Assembly (NCBI GenBank): GCA_910578285.1
Contig: CAJTQL010000003.1
Span: 73,743 to 137,742, forward strand
DNA length: 64,000 nt
Direction of reading: 5' to 3'
Source of the DNA: an uncultured Helicobacteraceae bacterium
Lineage (GTDB): Bacteria > Campylobacterota > Campylobacteria > Campylobacterales > Helicobacteraceae
Shown: positions 33,677-41,816 of the stretch, piece by piece
Position numbering within the stretch: position 1 is the first letter of the stretch
Layout: each line of letters starts with the position of its first letter
Notes under the pieces: generated by a model
Seen by the model: the letters and a program-made list of their open reading frames with translations, nothing else
Told to the model about the DNA's origin: nothing
Database searches by the model: none
Position numbers and translations under genes: made by a program

Positions 33677-34300
33677 CTAGCGGAATTCTTCACCGCTTAG
33701 GATTCGATACCATCGTTTGCCATCAAGCTTTAGCTCCATGCTGACTTGACAAAGACCATTTTCATAAACGGTTTCGAGAATCTCGGCGTTGCGAATGACG
33801 GCAAGCACTTTGGTTTTTACCGTTGAATTTTTAATCATCACATCACGCACGGTGTCTTGCGCATTGACGCGAATCCCATACATTTTCTCACCGATTTGGC
33901 GATACGCATCGACAATCGCGGCTCGTTTGGCGAGCGCCATTGCTTGCGCAGGGCTCGAGGTATTTTCGGGTGCGACACCAAGCCCAACGGCAGTGAGCTC
34001 AATCATGCTCGAAGGAGCGATAATCGGAGCATTTGGAATCACATATTCATCTGTTGAGATTTGATTCACATTCTGTGAGCGGTATGTATTCCTATCAGGA
34101 TACATCGGCGCAGATTGAATCGTTGTTGTTGTCTGCACGGTCTCAAGGGGCATCGTTGTGCGAATATTGTTATTCACAGGTTGTTGAATACCCGCACTTG
34201 GAGCCATTTGAGGCGCTGTTGCAGGAGCAGGGTTGATTCCAGCGGTTGCGCCAAACACGAATGCACTAGATGCAGTGAACACTAACAGAGACTTTTTCAT
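33677..34300 (-). CDS. LPP20/FlgP-family exported protein
   Basis: 207 residues. Signal peptide (MKKSLLVFTASSAFVFGATAG), a low-complexity Pro/Thr/Gln linker (20-95), then the LPP20-like domain: LTAVGLGVAPENTSSPAQAMALAKRAAIVDAYRQIGEKMYGIRV to NAEILETVYENGLCQVSMELKLDGKRWY. In Campylobacter, FlgP of this family builds the basal disk of the flagellar motor. There is no lipobox Cys at the cleavage site, unlike LPP20 itself. It sits between a Maf-type flagellin-glycosylation gene and a lipoprotein gene. Confidence 0.75.
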   Translation of the reverse strand: MKKSLLVFTASSAFVFGATAGINPAPATAPQMAPSAGIQQPVNNNIRTTMPLETVQTTTTIQSAPMYPDRNTYRSQNVNQISTDEYVIPNAPIIAPSSMIELTAVGLGVAPENTSSPAQAMALAKRAAIVDAYRQIGEKMYGIRVNAQDTVRDVMIKNSTVKTKVLAVIRNAEILETVYENGLCQVSMELKLDGKRWYRILSGEEFR

Positions 34301-34362
34301 GGTCTATCCTTTGTTTTGAGTTGTTACAAAGGTTGTAGCAATCTCTGTTCCACTTTTGCGCT

Positions 34363-36492
34363 CTAGCCCACATCAGCCTCTATTAGGGCATCTTCGAGCA
34401 TATCGTCATGCGTTTTTTTGAAAACTTGCAGCTCACGTTTGAAGATTTTGCGCGCTTCTTTGAAGAAGTCGGCAATGTCATTTTTGGGAATTGCGAGTGC
34501 ACATAGCATGACGATTTGTAGGTAAAATCCGATACTCCCACCCATAAGAATACCCCAATAGGGCATTTGCTGTTTAAGGAATTGTAGTTTTGCAGATGCG
34601 CTATCGAGGAATACGAATAGCTCCTCTTTGGTCGTTACGTCGTCATCAAAAAGCGTGTGTAAGATTTTGAAAAATGAATCGCCCTTGTTTTTATAGAATG
34701 CTGTGATATGCTCAAAAAAGGCATGCTCTGCATTGCGGCTAAAGAAAGTCCGAAATTCTTTGAGCACAGCCTTTTTGTCGATTTTGTTGAGTCCAAATGT
34801 GCCGGGCTCAAAGGGCTTTGCGCCTTTGATGAATGCACCTTCACTAAGATTGAGCGTGTGGTTGGGCTCAAAAACGCGCAACACAGATTCGATGTTTTCG
34901 CGCGAGTTGAGGTAGAGTGCATCGCTATACACGGGCTTATCTTTGTTGGGCTGCACAGGGAAGCTATCAGGCGGTAAATCCTCGAGTGTAAAGATTTTCT
35001 CCTCGCCATAGAACGAATCCTTGGCATGCTTTGTAGAGCCGATAATATACCCACAATCAAGTCCACAGAGAATCACATCACTGCCCGCCATTGCCGCGAG
35101 TGAAACGGCTGCATTGCCCACAAAGGGTGAGGCGCCGATAAGGCGAATACGTGGTAAATGGATTTCGGCTGCACAACTGCCATCGCGCGAGAAAAGATAG
35201 GATTCATCAAAGAGTTCGAGCACTTTTGGATTCACGAGATTCGCACACACAAGCGTGATTCCGCGCAAATCGAGCCCCTCAAATGCCGTGTGGAGATAGT
35301 CTGTGCGTTCGATTTCGAACTGAAAATCGGGCTTGATTCCAAAGCGTAACAAGGGCTTAATCGCCGTTCCGCAGCTGAAAATGAGCATGCGATTCGCGTT
35401 TGCCTTGATGAATGGCAGCAACGCATCAAGGCTTGGACCATTGCCTACAACACAGATAGGCGCGGGCAGGCGGATTCCGCTTGCAAAAAACGCATGTTGG
35501 AGCAGATATTCACCCTTGCTATTGTGCTTGTAGCGCATATTGGCAAGCGCGTTTTTGATACCGATGAGCTCATCATCAAATGTCCCCCAGCCGCGCGCGT
35601 TTGCCGAATAGGCGCCCTTGATGAGTTCGCGTGCACCTTGCAGCTTTGGTGTGTCATAGAGCATGAGCTCAAGCCGCAGATAGTTTGCGCTGATTTTGCG
35701 CTGCTCAAAGAAATTGACGATGTTGTGTGTGCTCAAAAACGAGCCGATGAACAAGAAGCATGCGTTGTCATTTACTTGCCCAAAAAGGGCGGGATAATCG
35801 ACAAAATAGCATGAGATTCGAAAGAGGTCAAGCGATTCTTCGAAAATGAGCAGCGCATGGATTGTTTGGTAACGTTCACGTAATGCCTCGAGCACGAGCC
35901 CACCACCAAGCCCGAGCAAAGTGAGCGTGGGCAAGAATCCATTGGGCAAATGCATACCTTTACGCATGATTCCATACGAAATAGCCGAGTAACACAGCGC
36001 GTTGTAGATTTTGCTCGTAATTGGAAACTCTTTTTTCTTGAGATAGCCAATCGAGAGATTGTTTGTGTGTAGCTTCCACATCGGGTGCGTGAGCGGGCTA
36101 TCGCTAAGATTCTTCGCCCCCTCAACCATTGTGTATTTCCCCTCAATCTCTGGGAACATCAATGTGCCATTTTGGATATTGACGATATTAAGCCCTTTTT
36201 CATCAAAGAGTAGGTTATATTCTGTGGGCGCACTCGATAGCCCCTTGAAAAGCTCGGGCTCGCGCTGCTCGAAAAACTCGAGGTTTTTCATCATGCGTTC
36301 CTTAATCGCCTCTTCGATTGCCTGCGTGTCCTCGCCACTTAGAATCTCGAAAAACTCACCCAAGCTCGCGCTGCTTTGCGCATTCACGCCTTTTTTGATA
36401 AGCTCCTCGAGCTCTTGCAATGTTTCGATATTCTCACCTGCCTCGAGTGGAACGCCAAATTCTTCGTCAACATTTTTGATTGTTTCACTCAT
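34363..36492 (-). CDS. motility accessory factor (Maf/DUF115) glycosyltransferase
   Basis: 709 residues, cytoplasmic. The central DUF115 core is recognised by PICVVGNGPSLDALLPFIKANANRMLIFSCGTAIKPLLRFGIKPDFQFEIERTD (about 345-400) and SPFVGNAAVSLAAMAGSDVILCGLDCGY. Maf proteins attach pseudaminic or legionaminic acid to flagellin Ser/Thr and are needed for filament assembly in Campylobacter and Helicobacter. N- and C-terminal helical domains flank the core, as usual. The ATG overlaps the ttcA stop. No flagellin or nonulosonic-acid genes are nearby. Confidence 0.85.
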   Translation of the reverse strand: MSETIKNVDEEFGVPLEAGENIETLQELEELIKKGVNAQSSASLGEFFEILSGEDTQAIEEAIKERMMKNLEFFEQREPELFKGLSSAPTEYNLLFDEKGLNIVNIQNGTLMFPEIEGKYTMVEGAKNLSDSPLTHPMWKLHTNNLSIGYLKKKEFPITSKIYNALCYSAISYGIMRKGMHLPNGFLPTLTLLGLGGGLVLEALRERYQTIHALLIFEESLDLFRISCYFVDYPALFGQVNDNACFLFIGSFLSTHNIVNFFEQRKISANYLRLELMLYDTPKLQGARELIKGAYSANARGWGTFDDELIGIKNALANMRYKHNSKGEYLLQHAFFASGIRLPAPICVVGNGPSLDALLPFIKANANRMLIFSCGTAIKPLLRFGIKPDFQFEIERTDYLHTAFEGLDLRGITLVCANLVNPKVLELFDESYLFSRDGSCAAEIHLPRIRLIGASPFVGNAAVSLAAMAGSDVILCGLDCGYIIGSTKHAKDSFYGEEKIFTLEDLPPDSFPVQPNKDKPVYSDALYLNSRENIESVLRVFEPNHTLNLSEGAFIKGAKPFEPGTFGLNKIDKKAVLKEFRTFFSRNAEHAFFEHITAFYKNKGDSFFKILHTLFDDDVTTKEELFVFLDSASAKLQFLKQQMPYWGILMGGSIGFYLQIVMLCALAIPKNDIADFFKEARKIFKRELQVFKKTHDDMLEDALIEADVG

Positions 36493-37319
36493 ACCGTCTC
36501 CTCCCTCTGCTCCTCATGATAGGTTTTGTCGATTGGAAAATCGCTCGGAATCCCGATGGCGCCATCATCGCTTGGGCAATCCAAGAATTGCTTGTCCATA
36601 AAGGTTTGCGCATGGAGATTCATAAACGCCGCCTTGAGCGAGACGAACAGCTCTTTGTTTTGCTCCTCGAGCTTTTTTAACATCATTTTTGTCGCCTCAC
36701 GCACATGCGGCGGCTTGTCGTGGATTGCGGGGCAGTTGCAGCGCGGCGTTTGTATCGCGTTTGTCACGACAAAGTCAATCATCTGCCGCTCACGCAGCCA
36801 TATCAACGGGCGAATGACAACGATTCCATTATGCGCGCGATAAAGCGGGGGCATCGAGCGCAACGCGCCGTTGTAGGAGAAGTTCATAAAAAAGCTCTCG
36901 ACCGCATCATCGAGATGATGCCCAAGTGCAAGCTTATTGAATCCCCCGCTAAGCGCCTTGCTATAGAGTGCGCCGCGCCGCATACGCGAACAAAAGCTAC
37001 AAAAGCTGCTGCTGCCACGCCGCTTTTCTTGCATGATTGCCATAATATCGGTGCGATAGACTTCGTGCGGAATCTCGTTTTGTGCGCAATAGTCTTGCAG
37101 ATAGCTAAAATCTTCGCCGATTCCATAATCAACCGTTACGGCTTTGAAATCGAACGCATAAGGCGCATGCTTTTTGTGCCGCGCAAGCAATGTCGAAAGC
37201 AGCAGCGAATCTTTGCCGCCGCTTAGCCCTATGAGGATTTTGTCATTTTCTTTGATAAGCCCAAAATAAGCATTTGCACGTCCAAACATGCTGATGATTT
37301 TTTTGCTAATCTCTATCAT
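36489..37319 (-). CDS. ttcA: tRNA 2-thiocytidine synthetase TtcA-type PP-loop ATPase
   Basis: 276 residues. The PP-loop ILIGLSGGKDSLLLSTLL is near residue 30, and the Fe-S-ligating CSFCSRMRRGALY (two Cys) with NCPA (third Cys, about 200) matches TtcA, which puts sulfur on C32 of tRNA using a [4Fe-4S] cluster. LALGHHLDDAVESFFMNFSYNGALRSMPP is also characteristic. Start and stop both overlap neighbours by 4 bp (MFS and Maf), so it is in an operon with them. Confidence 0.88.
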   Translation of the reverse strand: MIEISKKIISMFGRANAYFGLIKENDKILIGLSGGKDSLLLSTLLARHKKHAPYAFDFKAVTVDYGIGEDFSYLQDYCAQNEIPHEVYRTDIMAIMQEKRRGSSSFCSFCSRMRRGALYSKALSGGFNKLALGHHLDDAVESFFMNFSYNGALRSMPPLYRAHNGIVVIRPLIWLRERQMIDFVVTNAIQTPRCNCPAIHDKPPHVREATKMMLKKLEEQNKELFVSLKAAFMNLHAQTFMDKQFLDCPSDDGAIGIPSDFPIDKTYHEEQREETV

Positions 37320-38605
37320 TTTAGGCTCTCCGCAATCTTTTGCTCTGTTGTGAGGGACGCATTATAACGAATCACAACATGTTTTTCGGTGTGGTTGATG
37401 TAGTATTCACTCACACCCTCTAACGCTTGGAGTGAGGAGAGATGCGCCAAATCGGTTTCATGATTGAAGGCATGGTAGAACACACCAAGCTTTGTGGGCG
37501 AATCGAGGAATCGCAAGACAAGCAGCCATGCGGCACAGACAGCAGCGATGATTCCAAATAGCAATGGCGCTTCGACAAATGAGAACGCGACCGAGCCAAA
37601 AAGCCCACCAAAGAATGAGCCCATATAGCCACAAGAGGTGAAGATTCCGAGCGCCTTGCCTTTTTGGTGCGCCTTGCAATAGCGGCTCGCGAGAGATTGG
37701 AGAATGGGTTCATGGAAACAGAAGCCAACAAAGAACAACACGCCGCCAACAGCGAGAAGCGCGAGGTTTGCGCCAAGTAGCAGCAAGCAGAGATAGGCGA
37801 GGACAAAAAGCACAATTCCGATTGCAAGCACGAGCTTGAATTTGCCACGTTTCTCGGCGAGGATTGCCGCAGGCGCCATTGCCAACACGCCAAGCAGTGC
37901 AGCGGGGATATAGAATTGCCACATCGATTCTTTCGCGATTCCATCTCGCGCAAGTAGCAGCGGAATGATGACAAACGCAAATGTCATGAACATTTTTTGC
38001 AAGAAATTGCTTGCGTTCATAATCCATAGATTCTTGTTTGCACCATCTGTTGCCTTTTGGCTATATGAGAATTGGACATGTGCGACATTGGGCACAAAAA
38101 AAAGCAGCAGGAGCGAGAACGCGCTCAAAATACAGGCGAGCACAAAGAGTGTGCTCGCGTCTTTTTCGATACTACCGATAATCATCGCGAACGCAAAGCT
38201 TAGCGAAATGGACGCGCCCATTGTTGCCATTGCTTTTGTGCGGCGCGATTCGGGGACGACATCGGCAATCATTGCGCTCACCACGCCACCGATTGCGCCT
38301 ACACCCTGCAAAAACCGCCCAAAAACGAGCATCTGTGCGCTTTGAGCAAACGCACAAACGAGCGAACCGATGATGAAAATGATGATTCCAAGCGCGATGA
38401 GAGGTTTGCGCCCATATTTGTCGCTTAGGCTGCCAAAGGGGATTTGGAACAGCACTTGCGAGAGGGCGTAGATTCCCATCGAAAGCCCGAGCAATAGCGG
38501 CGTGCAATCCTCAAAGCTTAGGACATAGAGCGCAAGCAGGGGCATGACCACAAACAGCCCAAAGAAACGACAGGCAAGAACCAAGCTTAACAACGCGACA
38601 CTCAT
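37316..38605 (-). CDS. MFS efflux transporter with C-terminal YajR-like domain
   Basis: 429 residues from ATG 38605. Twelve membrane helices of the drug:H+ antiporter type with motif A, FGSLSDKYGRKPLI, after helix 2 and GRFLQGVGAIGGVVSAMIADVVPESRR at helix 4. After the last helix a soluble tail of about 65 residues (LSSLQALEGVSEYYINHTEKHVVIRYNASLTTEQKIAESL) has the beta-alpha-beta outline of a ferredoxin-like/HMA fold without CxxC. E. coli YajR has such a C-terminal domain. Substrate unknown. TATAAT at 38629-38634. Confidence 0.85.
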   Translation of the reverse strand: MSVALLSLVLACRFFGLFVVMPLLALYVLSFEDCTPLLLGLSMGIYALSQVLFQIPFGSLSDKYGRKPLIALGIIIFIIGSLVCAFAQSAQMLVFGRFLQGVGAIGGVVSAMIADVVPESRRTKAMATMGASISLSFAFAMIIGSIEKDASTLFVLACILSAFSLLLLFFVPNVAHVQFSYSQKATDGANKNLWIMNASNFLQKMFMTFAFVIIPLLLARDGIAKESMWQFYIPAALLGVLAMAPAAILAEKRGKFKLVLAIGIVLFVLAYLCLLLLGANLALLAVGGVLFFVGFCFHEPILQSLASRYCKAHQKGKALGIFTSCGYMGSFFGGLFGSVAFSFVEAPLLFGIIAAVCAAWLLVLRFLDSPTKLGVFYHAFNHETDLAHLSSLQALEGVSEYYINHTEKHVVIRYNASLTTEQKIAESLK

Positions 38606-38628
38606 GCGCAACCTTTTATAAATAAGCG

Positions 38629-38634
38629 ATTATA
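38629..38634 (-). promoter_or_regulatory. -10 box for the MFS-ttcA-maf run
   Basis: TATAAT on the minus strand, 23 bp before ATG 38605. Confidence 0.5.
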
Positions 38635-38714
38635 TCATATTGGTATGGCAAACGCGAATCGTGTTGGTGTTTTGGGGCGGCATTGTGTTTGTCGTTGCTT
38701 TGGAGTTGATTGAA

Positions 38715-38739
38715 TGTCATTGCGAGCGGAGCAATCAAC
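38715..38739. repeat. REP-like element (TGTCATTGCGAG...GCAATC)
   Basis: Short copy of the element that recurs at 38770-38863 and, degraded, near 52782. Confidence 0.65.
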
Positions 38740-38769
38740 TGCCGTACAGCTAAAACCACATCTCCATTT

Positions 38770-38863
38770 GTGTCATTGCGAGGCGCTAGCCGAAGCAATC
38801 AACCGTGTTTGGTTACCCTGCACGGTTGATTGCCGCGCTCGTTATACTCGCTCGCAATGACAC
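38770..38863. repeat. long REP-like palindrome
   Basis: Outer arms 38770-38782 and 38851-38863 pair perfectly over 13 bp (GTGTCATTGCGAG); inner arms 38796-38807 and 38821-38832 pair perfectly over 12 bp (CAATCAACCGTG), with a 13-nt loop. The middle of the stem is imperfect. It is a typical back-to-back pair of small extragenic repeats. Confidence 0.85.
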
Positions 38864-38872
38864 ATAAAATCT

Positions 38873-38900
38873 TGTCATGTTGAGCGTTAGCGAAACATCT
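38873..38900. repeat. second REP-like element (TGTTGAGC...GAAACATCT)
   Basis: Reads TGTCATGTTGAGCGTTAGCG then AAACATCT. It has the same kind of end-matching as the neighbouring repeat but a different core. Single copy seen here. Confidence 0.5.
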
Positions 38901-38975
38901 CTCTTAGATTCCAAATTGTTTCGATTCTATTTGGTTGGCATATTTTTTAACAATTCTTTTCTTGGTTATTTTTTC

Positions 38976-39023
38976 AAGGGGGACAAGGGGAACTACTTGC
39001 GAAGCATTCCCCTTATCCCCCTT
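38976..39023. repeat. 17-bp inverted repeat
   Basis: Arms 38976-38992 and 39007-39023 (AAGGGGGACAAGGGGAA against its complement) match at 16 of 17 positions around a 14-nt loop. No U-run follows on either strand. Confidence 0.7.
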
Positions 39024-39190
39024 TGACCCCCAATCCCCTAGCACGCTTTTTAAATGTGGCTCCGCACGGACTATGTCGCACTCCACAGCGCTGCGTCTCC
39101 ATAATTGCCTTTTAGAATCGCAAACCAATCTGCATTCTAGAGCAAAAGCCAAGAAGTCGTGATGTGTCATTTTTAAGCGTTTTTTCAGTA

Positions 39191-39206
39191 GGGGGGGGGG
39201 TAGAAT
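39191..39206 (+). promoter_or_regulatory. G10 tract abutting a TAGAAT -10 box (candidate phase-variable promoter)
   Basis: Ten consecutive G (39191-39200) run directly into TAGAAT (39201-39206). A start near 39213 would give a leader of about 20 nt containing TAAAGGAGAAGCG before ATG 39234. The tract occupies the spacer, so slippage would change the distance between -10 and upstream contacts. Homopolymeric G tracts of this length are the usual contingency loci of Helicobacter and Campylobacter. Confidence 0.7.
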
Positions 39207-39233
39207 GTTTGGAGAAAAAATAAAGGAGAAGCG

Positions 39234-40085
39234 ATGTTTGGCGGTGATGAGAAAGATAAGGCACTTAAGAGATACGAGAAGGCTGTGGCACGTTTTGAGG
39301 ATTCTCGTGAAGAATGTTTGGAATCCATTGAGGAACTGCAGAATCAACGCGAACATGCACGTGGTAGATTGCGTGAATACTGGGATTTCTTGAGTTCTTT
39401 TCGGAATAAACCCAAAGAATTTTGCGTTAAACTGGAAAAAATTCAGGTCGAATTAGACTCTTATGATTCGAGGTTGCGCGAAGCTATGAAAGAATTGGAC
39501 AGCAACCCCGAACTGCAAGCTGTCGGTGTCGGCGGAGCAGTTGGTTTGGCTGGTGCTGGTGTTGCAGCACTTGGACCAACAGCAGCAATGTCGATTGCAA
39601 TGACATTTGGAACAGCTTCGACAGGAACGGCAATATCGACATTAAGTGGTGCTGCTGCCACAAAAGCTGCTTTGGCATGGCTTGGCGGCGGTGCGCTAGC
39701 TGCTGGTGGTGGTGGTATGGCTGCTGGTAATGCGCTTTTGGCTTTGGCAGGTCCCGTTGGTTGGGGAATTGCTGCTGTGGGTGTTATTGGTGGTGGTGTG
39801 TTATATCGAAAAAAGAATCTTGAACAAGCAGAAAAGGCAAACAAGGCAGCAGCGGAAGTAGAAATTGAGATAAGAAAATTTAAACTCATCTATCGAGAAA
39901 GCGAACTTTTACGACATGAGGTCATGGACAATGTTAAGCTATGCGATAAGTATTATAATAAATGTTCACGGTATAAATGTAATTATGATTCTTTGAGTGA
40001 GGAGATGCAATACGAGCTGGGTAGTTTCGTGCAAGAAGTCAATTCTGGGTCAGCATTATTAAATAGAAAGTTAGGGGGAATGTAA
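39234..40085 (+). CDS. coiled-coil protein with central Gly/Ala-rich membrane segment (module gene A)
   Basis: 283 residues. Residues 5-90 are charged heptad helix; 96-190 are hydrophobic and very Gly/Ala-rich (AVGLAGAGVAALG, LSGAAATKAALAWLGGGALAAGGGG, ALLALAGPVGWGIAAVGVIGGG), like glycine-zipper hairpins; 192-270 return to charged coiled coil. No signal peptide. The pattern suggests a protein that inserts a helical hairpin into a membrane, or oligomerises into a pore, with cytoplasmic coiled coils on both sides. I have a vague memory of similar Gly/Ala segments in widespread uncharacterised bacterial proteins but cannot name the family. Its stop overlaps the start of gene B. It is controlled by the G10/TAGAAT promoter and has lower G+C than the flanking genes. 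Confidence 0.85.
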   Translation: MFGGDEKDKALKRYEKAVARFEDSREECLESIEELQNQREHARGRLREYWDFLSSFRNKPKEFCVKLEKIQVELDSYDSRLREAMKELDSNPELQAVGVGGAVGLAGAGVAALGPTAAMSIAMTFGTASTGTAISTLSGAAATKAALAWLGGGALAAGGGGMAAGNALLALAGPVGWGIAAVGVIGGGVLYRKKNLEQAEKANKAAAEVEIEIRKFKLIYRESELLRHEVMDNVKLCDKYYNKCSRYKCNYDSLSEEMQYELGSFVQEVNSGSALLNRKLGGM

Positions 40086-41674
40086 TGGAAAATGCTAATT
40101 TAAGAATGAGTCATGCTTTTTTAGCATATCGAGAGGAGAATATAAGTGTTAATGATTCAAAGATGGCAGAATTTATGGAGTATTCGCAAAAAGAAATTTT
40201 GCAGCAAATCATCACAAATTTTGGTCTTTCATCGATGATTAATGCCTATAAGGCAGGAGGTGATGTGCAAACATTGTTTAATTTTAAAAAGGGAGTTTTT
40301 GCGGAAGAAAAATTTGAGCAGAGACATAATGAAGAATATGAACATAAAAATTATGAAGGTGGTGGTTTTGCGAAAAAAAGAAAAAAGATTTTTCAAGATG
40401 ATACAAAGGGCTATGTTGTTGATGAGTATACAGGAAAAAAGATCAATAAAGATGGCACGATGCATCTTGACCATGTTGTGTCAGCAAAGAAAATTCATGA
40501 TGACGTGTCACTGCGAATGGTAACAAGTGCAGAAGAGCGAGACAAGATAGCAACAGATGATAAGAATTTGGCAAAGACATATTCAAGCCTTAATCAATCC
40601 AAAGGAGAAAAGGATTTTGAGCAATGGGCAAATTCTACTAATAGAAAGGATAAAACTAAAACAAATGCAGAGTACTATGAAGTAGATAATATAAGAGCAC
40701 AAGAAAAAGTCGCCATTGCAGAACAACATATAGAATCTTCTAGGAAAAAGGCTACTTACAACCATTATGTTGATAGCATTAAAGAACAAGGCATTAATCG
40801 AGGTTTTCAATCGGCAAAACGACAGGTTGTAGGCTTGTTTATTTATGAATGTACAGAGGTATTTTTTAGAGTTATGGTACCATTTGTCAGAGAATGGAAT
40901 ACGTATTCATGTTTGTCTGATAGGATTTATCGTTTTCAAGAACTGTTGCGGCAGGTAATAGAACACATTAAGAACAATATTTGGGTTAAATTCAAAGGTT
41001 TATTGCAAGCTTTTACGTCTGGATTTGCTTCTGGATTCTCAAATACTGTTCTCATGACATTTGTCAACATGTTTACAACAACGGCAAGTAGTATGGGGAA
41101 AATCTTGCTTGCTTCATTAGATGGAATTATGGGTGCTATAAAAATGGTCTTTCAAGCACCAAAAAATATGAGTAAGGAAGAGATTTTTAAAAATGCACTC
41201 AAAATTATTGGCGCGGCTATTATTGCTATTTTGGGAACGATATTTACGGAAAGCGTTGAAATTTTCATTAAAACGCATTTGCCCTTTCTTGCTCCAATAT
41301 CTGATATTGTTGCAAATATTGTGAGTGCCTTAATGATTGGGATATGCTGTGCCATTTTGTTTTATACAATCGATAATTTTTCTACAATCTTAAAAGATTT
41401 TGGAAAACTTATAGGCTTAAACATGAGTGCAAAAGAAATTGAAAAGAAATATCAAGCCTTTCTTGCTAGGCTCTCTGATATTCATCAGGAGCTTTTAGAA
41501 ACTATTGTTGATGAATATAGAAAAATTGGTAATCTATGTCAAATGTGTGGAGATTTTAATAAAAGCTCTCTGGAACGATTTCAAATAAGCATAAAATATG
41601 CAGAAGCAGTGGGAGTAAAAAGTAGCCAAATTCTTAGGAGCAAGCAAGACATTGATGATTTTTTCAATAATTGA
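40085..41674 (+). CDS. HNH-like / multi-membrane-segment protein (module gene B)
   Basis: 529 residues. Residues 105-185 look like a divergent HNH nuclease: a TG turn at 116-117, MHLDHVVSAKKIHDD with D129-H130 and H138, then NLAKTYSSLNQSKGEKDFEQW with N161 and N170, the later Asn/Lys pattern common in HNH proteins. After 240 come hydrophobic segments at about 246-268, 305-335 (amphipathic), 372-388 and 400-428, then a helical tail with CQMC at 485-488. A nuclease-like domain fused to membrane segments, coupled by a one-base overlap (AATGTAATGG region) to a coiled-coil membrane protein, is unusual. Codons are strongly A/T-ending compared with neighbours, which suggests transfer. Function unknown; defence or toxin effector is inference. 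Confidence 0.85.
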   Translation: MENANLRMSHAFLAYREENISVNDSKMAEFMEYSQKEILQQIITNFGLSSMINAYKAGGDVQTLFNFKKGVFAEEKFEQRHNEEYEHKNYEGGGFAKKRKKIFQDDTKGYVVDEYTGKKINKDGTMHLDHVVSAKKIHDDVSLRMVTSAEERDKIATDDKNLAKTYSSLNQSKGEKDFEQWANSTNRKDKTKTNAEYYEVDNIRAQEKVAIAEQHIESSRKKATYNHYVDSIKEQGINRGFQSAKRQVVGLFIYECTEVFFRVMVPFVREWNTYSCLSDRIYRFQELLRQVIEHIKNNIWVKFKGLLQAFTSGFASGFSNTVLMTFVNMFTTTASSMGKILLASLDGIMGAIKMVFQAPKNMSKEEIFKNALKIIGAAIIAILGTIFTESVEIFIKTHLPFLAPISDIVANIVSALMIGICCAILFYTIDNFSTILKDFGKLIGLNMSAKEIEKKYQAFLARLSDIHQELLETIVDEYRKIGNLCQMCGDFNKSSLERFQISIKYAEAVGVKSSQILRSKQDIDDFFNN

Positions 41675-41695
41675 GAAGATAAAGCGTAGTATTTT

Positions 41696-41758
41696 TGGGG
41701 AGTTAACAACACATGGTCGCGTTTTTTGTATCTCTGCGCCAATAGTTGGGTCAAGATT
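41696..41758 (-). pseudogene. mazF toxin remnant
   Basis: The minus strand encodes LDPTIGAEIQKTRPCVV followed by NSP, a near-exact match to the conserved N-terminal segment of MazF/PemK endoribonucleases (loop and strand after the first beta-strand). The start, the remaining 80 or so codons and most of the linker are gone; beyond NSP the frame runs into the antisense of gene B. The relic begins only 22 bp after the gene B stop. Confidence 0.8.
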
Positions 41759-41816
41759 TACTCAACAGATGTCAAATTATTGCATTACCATTCCCAAATA
41801 TTTTCCAATCCCAACC

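Larger units (their letters stand above)
38606..39233. other. 628-bp gene-free region with palindromic repeats and a promoter
   Basis: From left to right: the -10 box of the MFS gene; four short copies of a TGTCATTGCGAG / GAAGCAATC or TGTTGAGC / GAAACATCT type element; a separate G+C-rich hairpin (38976-39023); a stretch with no convincing gene; and the G10 tract with TAGAAT before the two-gene module. A minus-strand frame at 38904-39170 is open for 89 codons but has no ribosome site and an odd composition, so it is not called. Confidence 0.7.

Noticed and set aside
38606..38900. Search for the missing 3' part of mazF left of the module
   Set aside because: The minus strand shows no MazF-like text there, so a simple insertion of the module into mazF is not supported.
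38904..39170. Minus-strand open frame of 89 codons, extendable through the poly-C tract to 39356
   Set aside because: No ribosome site, odd composition, covers hairpin repeats, and the extension overlaps gene A. It might be a phase-variable gene but the evidence favours the promoter reading of the G tract.
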